A model generated the notes under the pieces. It searched no databases and had not been told where the DNA came from. It saw nothing but the letters and a program-made list of their open reading frames with translations. Shown here piece by piece: positions 22,746 to 34,700 of a stretch of DNA of 64,000 bases. How positions within the stretch are numbered: the first letter of the stretch is position 1; every line of letters starts with the position of its first letter. The position numbers were made by a program, and so were the translations under genes. The stretch is from Mesostigma viride (lineage: Eukaryota; Streptophyta; Mesostigmatophyceae; Mesostigmatales; Mesostigmataceae), in the NCBI GenBank assembly GCA_009746045.1, contig RPFO01000072.1, positions 1,413,330 to 1,477,329 on the forward strand. Direction: 5' to 3'.

Positions 22746-25700
22746 ACCGCGCCAGCTGGTCACCCTGCGGCGCGAGATTGCCTCCCTCTCCGAGGCGCAC
22801 GCGGCGGCCGTGCGCAGCCTTACCATGGAGCGCGACGGGCTGGCCGCCAAGAGCAACCAGCTGCGCGATGAGGTGAGTAGTGCCTATTGCTGGCAGGTGA
22901 GTGCAGCCAGCGGCACATGACGCGCTGTGTTGCGCGGCAAGTGACAACCGTGCTCCAGGAGCCGCGTCGCACCTCGTATGAACGATTAGTGCAGCCGCGG
23001 CGCAAACTGCTCGCTGGCACATTGCAAGCAATGTGGCACACAGTCCCACGCGATCACGATCATGAAGGTATGGATCAAGGTCCCAAGGACTTGCGGTTCG
23101 CAAAGTGGAAGATGCTTCCACTTTTGCGTGGCCCAGCGGGCAGTCCAGATGCCATCCTTGATGTGCCCGCGTGCACAACTTGCTGGCATGCATGCCTGCT
23201 TGCGCCTGCTCTAGAGATGGGGCGCATCCTTGACTGATCCTCATGTCCTTCCCATGTCCTTCCTTGCCGCTCCCCGAGAGGCCCTCTCTCCTCCTCACCC
23301 CCCCCCCCCTCGTTCACCCCCTTTCCTTGCTTTTGTTTCCACCCTTCACTTCCGTCCCCTTCACTCCCCCTCCCCGTCGCTTCCCTCCCGCTCGCTTACG
23401 TCAGGTGTCCATGATGACGGCGCAGATGAAGCGTCGGGCAAGTGCAGGCTCCATGTCATCACCCACTGACGCCAACCGCGGTCCACAGCGCGAGGAGCTG
23501 GACCGGCTGCGGGCGCGTGTGGCAGGCTTAGAGAAGGAGCTTCAAGATGCCAACGCGCGCAAGACGAGGGCGGCGTCCGACGTGGGCGCAAAGGTGAGCG
23601 GTTTAGTGAGACAGGAGTCGGTAGGGGTGATGATGCTGGCGGGCATAGCGGGTTATGGCAGGACGCCAGACGTCTCTTGGCCCCCGCTTCTGTTGGAGGC
23701 ATCCACCATACTAGGATTACGAGTAGGCTGGTGCTAGCGTTACAAATAGGCTGGAGCTAGGATTACGAGTAGGCGGTAGCTGTAGTGAGGCGGGAAGGAG
23801 CATTTTGTGTGAAGGAGGAACATGCACCGTCTACGCATGGTGATGATTTGCCCTCTCAAGGCGCGATGGTTACCGATGGGCTTCTGTGTGCTTTCTTCCT
23901 TTGCTTTGACCGGGCCTTGCATGCACTAATACAACTGTATGGATCCTTCTCATCAGGGCCTTTGCAGAAAGGCATGGCCAGTGTCAACAGACGTGCAACT
24001 TCCCATGGACGTACTCATAAGCTTGTGTCCACGCTAGCCAAGCACGCTCTTGGTATACTATTAATTATCAATTAAGCACGCTCTTTTCAACAAGACACAC
24101 CAGGAAAGGACTATTTCGGGAGGACTGCCTTTATTTAAAAGGAACTTTGTCAGCAATCCAGCCTATTCAATTCGACCCGGCTGCCACCAACCACGTTCCT
24201 GCCACACTGTCCCGTCAACTCTTCCCCTCCCTCATGATGCCTGCCTGCCCCGTGCCCCGGCGACCGCAAATGCCAACCCTCTGCACATGCCGCTGCGGCC
24301 ATGGCGGCCCCCATGTCCCGGATCGCCACGCAAACGCCACCAACTTACAATGCAGGAGCGGCTCCAAAAAGAGGCCAAGGACGCGAGGGACGCGGCCGAG
24401 GCGGCGCAGAGGGAGGTGGCGGAGCTGCGAAAGGCTGCGGCGGCAGCAGCAGCAGGTGGACCCAAGCGCATGTCGAATGCGGGCGTGGTGGAGCGATGGG
24501 AGAAGGAGGCCGAGGAGCTGCGGACGCGCCTAGTGCCGCTGGAGAAGGAGGTGTTGAAGCTGCGGCTGGTGGGTTCTGCATAAAGGGGTTCTTGTTTTCC
24601 ATCGTGTACCCATGTACCCCTGGTGCCCGCTGGAATAGTTGTTGAAGCTGCGGCTGGTGGGTGGGCGCAGTGTGGGGTATTACCTCGCTTGTAGTCTGCA
24701 TCGGTAGTGGCATGGAGATGGGGGGTTGCTGAAGCTGCCGCTGGTGGGCTTTCAAAGTAAGAAGGGTCTGGGTTTAGAATTGAATGTCCATCTGTAAATC
24801 TGGAGAATGAGGTGCTCATGCTGCGGCTGGTGGGTTTAAAGGGGTAATTGCTTTTTAAATTTTACTACTACCTAAGGTGCCGCTCGGGGAGGTCCTGAAG
24901 CTGCGGCTGATGGGTGCTTGAGAGCACGCACTAGGTGCTGGGCGTGCCCGACATGATGGCTGGCTGGACGTGCCGCCCCTCTGGTTCATTGTACAACTTG
25001 TACAATAGATCGGCTGGACGTGCCCCCCCTCTGGTACCTTGTACAACTTGTGCAATCGATCGGCTGGCTGGACGTGCCCCCCCTCTGGTACCTTGTACAA
25101 CTTGTACAATACATCGGCCCGCTGGATGTGCCCCCCTCTGGTACCTTGTACAACTTGTGCAATAGATCGGCCGGCTGGACGTGCCCCCCATCTGGTACCT
25201 TGTACAACTTGTACAATACATCGGCCCGCTGGATGTGCCCCCCCTCTGGTACCTTGTACAACTTGTGCAATCGATCGGCTGGCTGGACGTGCCCCCCATC
25301 TGGTACCTTGTACAACTTGTACAATACATCGGCCCGCTGGATGTGCCCCCCCTCTGGTACCTTGTACAACTTGTGCAATAGATCGGCCGGCTGGACGTGC
25401 CCCCCATCTGGTACCTTGTACAACTTGTACAATACATCGGCCCGCTGGATGTGCCCCCCCTCTGGTACCTTGTACAACTTGTGCAATCGATCGGCTGGCT
25501 GGACGTGCCCCCCCTCTGGTACCTTGTACAACTTGTGCAATCGATCGGCCGGCTGGACGTGCCCCCCCTCTGGTACCTTGTACAACTTGTACAATACATC
25601 GGCCCGCTGGATGTGCCCCCCCTCTGGTACCTTGTACAACTTGTGCAATCGATCGGCTGGCTGGACGTGCCCCCCCTCTGGTTCCTTGTACAACTTGTGC

Positions 25701-28700
25701 AATATACCGGGTGGAGGGACGACTTCTCCTTTTGCATAGCCTTGCCACAATCGTCTGCTGCATGGTTTAGTGGACTTTCGGTCTTGGGCTCGCTGTTTTC
25801 CACACCTGCCCCTTGCATGTGCTACTCCACGTAGTCGTCCTTAAATGGATGCTGTGTGCCTTGCTCACCGCGCCCCGACATCCCCCCCACCCCATTTCCC
25901 CCCACCCCCCACCCGACTTATCACCCACCCACCACTCACCAATCATTTCGCATCATTATCAACAACAACCGCGCATCCTCTCCGCATGCACAGGAGAATG
26001 CACGCTTGTTGGAGGCGCTGGACGAGGCGGGCCAAGGCCGCAGCGCCGACGGTCCCAAGGAGAGCGCGGCCAGCGTGGCGGCATTGCAGCGCGAGCTGAA
26101 GAAGCTCAGGGGGTGGCTGGAGGCGCGCGACGATGAGCTGGCGCAGGTGGCCAAGCGCGCGTCGGGCGAGAAGGAGGAGATTGCGCGGCTCACCGCCGAG
26201 GTGAGGAGGGGGGTGTTTCAGGAGAGGAGGGGGGCAGGGTTGCCTGCTACGGGTTTGAAGGCCAGGAAGTGTTCCCAGGATGGGGGTAGGGGGGAGGAGG
26301 CTTGCCTGCCTCAAATCTGGAGGCTCGAAACAGCCTCGAGGAAGACCATCGTTCCCTGGTTCCTTGGTTCCTTGGTGATGAGTGTCCTTAGCGCTCCCCA
26401 GGAGGGGCATCTGCACCATCCATCGTGGGTGGCGGTTCTCGGCTGTGCAAGTGGCAGCTATGGCAGCTATGGCAGCTATGGCAGCTAATGGCAGCTAATC
26501 GCAGCTCACGACATGGTGACAGGGGCCAGGCTCACCTGCTACCGATCCATCACTAGCAGCGCCCCCCCGTAATAGGGGTACAGCGAGAACAGGGGGTATA
26601 CGTCTGTGCCTCCCGCCAACTACGGATGGGAATTTTGGTAGGGCACGTACCAACTGACGAAAGTGCCAGGCGACTGCGGAAAGCGTTCATGCTGGCGCCG
26701 TCGCATCGCATGGGTGGGCTTGAGGGTGGGAGATGGTCTTGGTGCACCCGCTAAAGACGTGCATCTTCCTGACTGTTTTATCTCCGGTTTTTGCCTGTGT
26801 GTGTGTGTGCTTGTGTGTCTTTGTGCGCGCGTGCCCACATGACCCTTTCGGCCTGCCTGTGCCTACGCTTGTGCCTGGTTGCGCATGCATCTCGGCGCGG
26901 CAGCTGCGGAAGGTGAAGGGGGAAGCGGCGGTGACGGAGGAAGGGGCGGACCGCGCCAGGTAAGCCAGTGGCAGGCGGTCGAGTCACCGTATTGGCTGTT
27001 AGCGGCTGCATGACATTCTCATACAACGCAGTTGTTGCCGGCGTTGTGGGTGTCGGTAGAGAAAACTTCATGAATTTCGTAGCCGTAAGCGCGTGACGTC
27101 CTGTCATCTGACGTGTCCGTTGGTGTGGCATGCCTTTTCGGGTTACCACCTTCCCCTCTCCCGCCCACCTTTCTTGTTGGATGCCCCCTTACTCTCCCCC
27201 TTCCCCTTACCCCAGGCGCCAGCTGGCGTCCAACAAGGAGGAGATCGCCAAGCTCAAGTCCTTGCTGGCCAAGCGCAGCGACGAGCTGGTGGAAGTAGAG
27301 CAGGCCGCCAAGAAGAACAAGGACGAAGTGGCGGCGCTGCAGGAGCAGGTGAGGGGGAGCACGGGATGTTCCTTATGGAACATGGCTGCGTAGGGGATGC
27401 TTTGTGTGGTGGGTGTTATGTGTAGTGGGTGTATGCGTCGTGGATGTTCTGTTATTTAGGAGGAACCGTCAGAAGGCGGCGGCGCTGCTGGGGCAGGTGA
27501 GGGAGGACCGGTTGACACGGGGGCAGGTTTCATGACAGCAGCCGGGCAAGGGAATGGCATGGAAGGGAGCAAGCCAAGGTAGTTGATGCGGGAGCAGGTG
27601 AGGGGCGGGAGCACACTGCCGTTCACCGAGCGATTTCGACCTATGAATCGCCGCCTCATGAGGCAACCCCTCACGCTGCCCTTCACCTCTTGCATGAATC
27701 TTTAGCATTGAGAGCCAAAGTGTGTTGCTTTTAATTTTCCTAGGTTGATGGTTTCCCCCATGGTATAGCATCCGCCACGCTCACCTTCATGCACGGCCAG
27801 TATGTGCCACCGGCCATGCTCCTTTTCTTGTGTTTGGCCATGGCCCTCTGTGCTATTCCAACGGTTGGCAACCGGTGCTACCCGCCACTCTCGTCGTCTG
27901 CTCTCTGTTTGCTTGCCTTTACTGCCCGCCACCCAGTCCCCAGCTGCGCATGGCCTACGTGCCACCTGCCTCGCTCATTCTCTGTTCACTGGCTTATGTG
28001 TGTGTCTTTTTTTGTCATTGGGTCTTTTTTTTTTTTTTTTTTTTTTTTTTTCGTTCTGTGTCTTTCACCTCCCCCCCCGCCTGCTGTCCCCCAGCTGCGA
28101 AAGGCCAAGTTGCGCAGCAGCAGCTTCTCCTCGGAGCATAGCGCGGGAAGCGCGGTGCCGCCCCTGGTGGACCACCGCGCCGAGGTGGCCCGCCTGGCCG
28201 ACGTGGCGGAGAAGCGCAGGGTGGAGGCAGAGGCGGTGAAGGCGGAGGCAGAGCTGGTGAAGAAGGAGATGGCGGCGCTGCGGGCGGCACTGGAAGAGGC
28301 CGCACGCGTGTCCAAGCAGGTGAGGCGCGCTTGAGGGGTGGGGCATTATAAGGGGAGGGGCGCTCAAGCAGAGGAGTGCAAGACGGGAGGGACGTCAGAG
28401 GGAAGGGGCGCGGGAGGGAAGACAAGCTTTCCTGGCCGGGCTATTCCGCCATCGCTTCGTCGCCTCCTTCCGCCCAGAGTATCACTCCAAATGTTGGCCC
28501 CCTCTAAATCCCATCTAGGACTTGGAATGTGCTTGGATGAAAAGAGGGTCAAACAGAAGGTCACCTATGCAACCCCTACTACGGCCTCGCAAGGCAGGGT
28601 TGGATTAGGAGGATGTTGTAGGCCATTCCTCTCGGCTTCTCCCACCCCCCACCTATCCTCTCCCATGGCTCTCCTGCTGTTCACGCCCGAAGTTGGGCTC

Positions 28701-31700
28701 GCCGGATAATTCGTGTCAACCCCGCTTACGGTGTGAATGACTGAGCCTGTGGAGATGGAGCCATGGCGCCGTGGAGGCCCCCACGTGAGCGATGGGTGTT
28801 GCTCATGAGATCGTCTGCCGATACAACGTTTCCTGATTACGTGACGATGAAACGTTTTCTTATGAGGTGACGTTTGGTAGGCCAAGGGAGAGCGTCTGCT
28901 GTTGATCACATCCTTTGACCCTTGAGGCTGTCCATGGAATGTACCACGAAAAGCTACTGACGCTCTTCTGCTGGTTGAACTCCAGGCAGAGTCGAATAGT
29001 CCGGGTCTCTGTGTGCCGTCGTAGCACCCTTACCCGCATATGTTGTGCTTCTCTGCCTGATGTTCTGGTTGCGGCCTTTGCGGCCACGGCAGGCGCAATC
29101 GGACATGCAGGCGCTGCGAGGGAAACTGGCAGAGCAAGATGCCACGCTCGCGTCCTTTAAGGTATCAGAAAGAGCCTTGCTGCCGCTGCCGCTGGGGGGG
29201 GAGGGGGGGGGGGGGCGGGCGGTGCCGGTGCCGGTGCGGGATTATGATGATTGCTGGTGCTGGTGCTGGTGCTGGTGCTGGTGCTGGTGCTGGTGCTGGT
29301 GCTGGTGCTGGTGCTGGTGCTGGTGCTGGTGCTGGTGCTGGTGCTGGTGCTGGTGCTGGTGCTGGTGCTGGTGCTGGTGCTGGTGCTGGTGCTGGTGCTG
29401 GTGCTGGTGCTGGTGCTGGTGCTGGTGCTGGTGCTGGTGCTGGTGCTGGTGCTGGTGCTGGTGCTGGTGCTGGTGCTGGTGCTGGTGCTGGTGCTGGTGC
29501 TGGTGCTGGTGCTGGTGCTGGTGCTGGTGCTGGTGCTGGTGCTGGTGCTGGTCACTGTGCGTGGTTTTATGGATGCTGGCCGGCAAGTATACAGCGGCCA
29601 ACCATGCTTGTTTATGGCCATGTCCGCTGTCGTGCCCCTGGTAGGCCTCGTCGATTTCCATGGCCATTCTTCAGATGCGTGTCATCCCTCATCTCAGACG
29701 CGCGCAATGGCTGACATGATCTCATACCATCTCATTTCCTCCTGTTGCGCTTGTTTTCTTGTGATCTCCTTCCCACCCTTTGCTCTCGTCCTCTCGGGTT
29801 ACATCGCTGTATCGGACAAACACAATTGCTGCGGCACTTTGCAAACGCCAGAAGCGAGCCGAGAGCGAGCTTGTATCTGCCACCGCCGCTGCGTCCTCTG
29901 CCACCGCCGAGGTCCGCCGGCTGCAAGCAGAAGTCGAACACCAGAAGACCCTCGCAGCCACAAAACCTGCCACCGCCACTGCCACCGCCCCCGCCCCACA
30001 CCCTGCCCTGCCCTCCCCCTCGCCGTCCTCGGACGCAGTGTCGCAGACCGTCATGTCCCCCACCGCCACGTCCCAACTCGAGAAGGTGCTCGAGGGCTAC
30101 ATGGAGGCGAATGCGCGGCTCGGTAAGCAGCTGCAGCAGCAATCGGGCATGATCGCGCAGCTGGAGTCGCGGCTGGCGCACGCACACGCGCAGCTGCAGG
30201 AGGCGCGAGGCGACGCGGGGGACGCGATGAGTGAGCCAGGTGTGGTCGCGGTGGCGGGCGCGGCGGACATAGACTCGACGTCGCTTGCGCTGGCCGTTGC
30301 GCTGGACCCAGCAGGTAGGGCTGTAGTGGGTTGTAACGCAGCTGGGATGGGTTTTCCAGTTGTATAGGACACAGGTGGCCATAGAAAAGCAGCACATAGT
30401 ACATGGGTGTGGGCAAGGAATCTTGAAAGCACGCATGGGCATTAGGTTGGTTGGAAGTCCATAGAAAGCAGTAATGAGAAACGTCCCAGAATGATGGTCC
30501 TGGAATCATGAAGTAGCGTTAGGAACGGATCCCCAGGAATCGAACAAGTGTCAAGAACCCAGTTGCTTCTTTGTGGTCGCACTGGCCGTGTGGCACTAGT
30601 GTTGTTGGAAAGGAGAGTACGGCATTGGATTTCTGCAGCGCATGGGTCACATAGGTGGCGCCCATTGCGAAAAGTATGAATTAATTATGTATGTATGAAT
30701 ACATGGACGACAAATGAAGACGCCACCACGAGGCGTTTGATTTTTCAGGATGCCTGGCCACGACTTTGCTTTCTTATACAAGCCCATGTATAAGGCTTTC
30801 GCAGTACAGCACAAGCCCTCTCGTTTTCCTTGCCCCTTGCATCCTTAGGTATCATGCGCACGCTCGTATGCTCCCATTGGAGAAAGGCCTGGTCACGGGA
30901 TCTATACCGGTGGATTGCTCTTGCCATCACGAAACTAATGGCATCCTTTTCTCTCCTTTTCTTTGCATCACTGTCCTCTGCTTCTCGCCACAGGCACACC
31001 CATCAAGTCCCGCCCATCAGCGGCATCCTCCACTCCTGCCGCCACGACGATGACCCACCAGGTGACCCACCCAGCCCCCGAGGGCCTGCTAACAACCCCT
31101 ACGCTCCCTACTGCGCGCACCCTCCCCACCGGCGGGGCGCCGGATGCCAGCGCCACCGGCGTGGCGGATGCCACAGCCAGCACCGGCAAGGCCTCAGTGG
31201 CCTCTCGGCTTGCAGACGGGGACTTGGAGTCCCTTGCCTCAGTGGTGGCGGAGGCGGTGCGTGTCTCCAAAGCGCTAAACAGCGTGTCCATCGCAGAGTC
31301 GAGGGCGAGTCGTGAGGTCGCGGCGCGCAAGGAGCTGAGGGCAGCGTTGGCTGCGGAGAGGAAGGCGCGCGAGGAGGCGGTCCGGTATGCAAGGGGTGGG
31401 GTGGGGTGGGGTGGGGTGGGGTGGGGTGGGGTGGGGTGGGGTGGGGTGGGGTGGGGTGGGGTGGGGTGGGGTGGGTGGGGTGGGTGGGGTGGGGTGGGGT
31501 GGGGTGGGGTGGGGTGGAAGGGAGAGCGGACAGGAGAGAGGAGGAGATGGGAAAGGAGGGGGAGAAGGTAGGGGGGGAAGAAGAGGGGGGAGAAGAGAAG
31601 AGGGAGTATGTGAGGCCGGGGGGGGGGGGGGAGCAAATGCGAAGAAGCTGTTTGGACATTTGCTTGTCTACTTTTATCTAAGTTTTCCCTTGTGTTTGCG

Positions 31701-34700
31701 TCGATGCTTGCTACGTGGTCACTCGCGTATTGGTTCTGATGGTCACTCACTCGCCATGCCCTTCCCTTTCCCAGCATGCAGTGCACACATCCATGCACTT
31801 CCCAATCTGACCCCATGTAACGTCCCCTATCTTCCCTTGCCCCTTTTCTGCCTCGACGCGTCTCTCGCCACCACAGGGCGGAGCACGCCGCGCGTGCAGA
31901 GGTGGCCGCCCTTCACAAGGAGCTGCGCCGGGTGAGCCGCACGCTGGCCAAGGAGGCCACCACGATGACCGACAATAATGCAGGCACTGGCAGCACGCAG
32001 CAGTACCAGCTAACCGTCCGCGGCGTGGGCATGGCGACAGGCACCGGCGCGGCGTCTGTCGACGGGACCGCGTCGATGCTCACGGACGGGGATGTCAGCG
32101 AGGCCGGGCGGTGCGGGGCAGCGTCCGTCCTCGGTTCCGATGCAGGGGGCGCGTATGGTGCCAGCGCGTTTGGTGGCGTGCCGGCGTCGGACGCGTCCGG
32201 TTTCGATGTTCTCGAGAACCCACTGTGGGACACGTCGCTGTTGGACGCCAGCATGCTCAGCCGGAGCGAGGCAGGGGGTGGGGTGGGGGACTCGCATGGA
32301 CTGGGTGTTGATGAGTTCCACCACGGTGGTGACGGGGGTGGCTATGCAAGGGGAAGGGGACGGCCACCGGGTGGGCCCAGCGCGCTGACCACGTGGCAAT
32401 ACATACCGGCGTATGGGTGGTCCGAGTCGCCCCTTCTCGCGCCGCGAGGTGGCGGGGGAGACGGCGATGTCGAAGGGCCCTCCTGGCTGGACCTCAACGG
32501 CGCAGATGCAAGCAGTATTGCCGGAGTGGGGGCCACGAGGAGCGAGAGGGGTTGGGCGGGCGTGGGCGGCGGCGGCGGCGCCAACCTCATGGTACTGTCC
32601 GAAGTGGTCGCCGAGCACATGCTGCAGCGGTGGCGGGACCTGGACGAGAGCCTGTGGGAGTTGGGCAGCACCGTGGTGACAACAGCGGCATCCAACGCGG
32701 GCGAGGGGGTGGAAGAGGGGGGCAGCCGGCGGGGGCGCACCAGTTTGGGTCAACGACCCAACGCTTCGCCAGCGATAGCCGGCCAGCAAGCGCAGGGGGA
32801 TGGCTCCATGTCGGTGAGTCGGACATCGCTGGACGTACTTGGGGGAGTCAGCGGGAGCACTGGCGGGTTCGGTGGGGGTGGCGGCGCCCCTCCCCTTGGT
32901 CTTGAGGTGGAAGCGATCGAGGTCCTGAGGGCGCAGCTGCTGCGGTCGATGGAGGCCGACTGCGCCAAGCTGGAGGCGGTCATGAAGGCGGAGCGGCACG
33001 CGAGCGAGCTGGTCGCGGGCGCCAGCGGGCAGCTGTATGGGGGGGGAATTGAGGCCGCGGTGGCAGCAGGGGGGAGTGGCCGGGGGGGCGGTGACAACAA
33101 GGGCCCCAGCGCGGTCAGCGCGATGCTGGCGCTCGTCAAGTACGTCTATCGGCTACTTACTAGTATAGCAGCATCCTTATGTGGCGCAGAGACTTGTCCA
33201 GACAGATTGCCAAAGCATTCATCAGAGAACGCGCAGACGAGCAGCACACAATTGGCACACGATTGGCACACGATTGGCACACGGGACTGGCAATCGGGAT
33301 TGGCTAACGGGACTGGCTCACGGGACTGGCTCACGGGACTGGCAACACAGGATTACCACATATGGCATACTGGGGGCCAGTTTCTCAGGTCGCCATGTGG
33401 CTTTTGTTGTTTCCCAGATAGAGTTGCCAGAAACCTTCACCGCCTGAACTCCTGTAGCTCTTGTTCGGTGGCACGGTTGTGCGTGTGTGCGAGGAAGTTG
33501 TCCAGGCATGCATTACGGGGCGGATGGGGGGCTCGTGTCAAGTAGAGTCACTCTGAGTGTATGGGAACCTCGCACTCCACCTTAGACAAGTGGATTGACA
33601 GTGCTGCCAACCAACCAACCAACCAACCAACCAACCAACCAACCAACCAACCAACCAACCAACCAACCAACCAACCAACCAACCAACCAACCAACCAACC
33701 AACCAACCAACCAACCAACCAACCAACCAACCAACCAACCAACCAACCAACCAACCAACCAACCAACCAATGCACCCGCCCTTGCCCCCCCCCCCCCAGC
33801 CCTCGCTCCGTCCTGCCTCCGTCTGTCACTAGCGGGTCCTCCAGCAGCCTCGCGCCGGAGCTGCTGCCCGCCGGCACTTTGGCCTCGTCCAGTTTCTCCC
33901 TGACCCCCAAGCGTGCGGTGCCTCCCAAGGGCAAGGGCGGGGGTGCGGGCGCCGGCAGCAAGGGCGCGCAGCCCCGCAAGCGCTGGGTGGTGGAGGACCG
34001 CTGGGTGCAGCGCATGCGGGCGGAGCTGCACCACCTGCGCAAGCTCTTCCTGGTGGAGCGCGAACGATGCCTGCAGCTGCTCAAGGTAGGTCATGGGGGA
34101 CGAGGCAAGGGACAGTGAGGGCCAGGGCAGGATGCTCTTGCCATCAGTCTTGACTGATGCAAAGTCATGGGGGACAAGGCAGCGGGCCCACATCTGATTG
34201 GATCCCTGGCGGCCGCAACCGTGTGATGCCTGCAGCTGCTGGTGGCCGCAACCGTGTGATGCCTGCAGCTGCTGGTGGCCGCAACCATGTGATGCCTGCA
34301 GCTGCTGGTGGCCGCAACCGTGTGATGCCCGCAGCTGCTCAGGTAGGCAAGGGTGGGGCACGGCCGTGGCCCGTCTCCCCTCTTCCGCCCTCCCCCCCTT
34401 CCCCTTGTAACCCACTGCTTCCTCTCCCACCGATATTGGCCCCTTCGTCCCGCCTCCCCTGCCCCCCCCCGCCCCCTTCCCTCCCACCCTCAACCCCGAA
34501 CCCCCGTTAGTGCAGCTTGACGTGGACCGCAACTGGATGCTCCAAATCGTGTCCGGTGCTGTCGACCAGAAGCGCATGGCGGAGCAGCGCCTGGCCGAGT
34601 CCACCAAAGAGGTGAGCGATTCAATTCAGGCGATGGCTTCTTTTGTCGGTGGTTGTCGAGGCTTGCTTTTGCGAAGCGGTCGGGGAAGCTCTGGTGGTGA

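Noticed and set aside
24855-25834. Frames of 240-300 codons on both strands
   Set aside because: Open only because the 54-bp satellite unit is a multiple of three; no start context or splice partner.
29157-30126. L-V, A-G and W-C repeat proteins
   Set aside because: Translations of the GCTGGT hexamer array in an intron.
31394-31518. Telomere-like G-rich repeat
   Set aside because: GGGGT lacks the A/T pattern of known algal or plant telomere repeats and sits in an intron.
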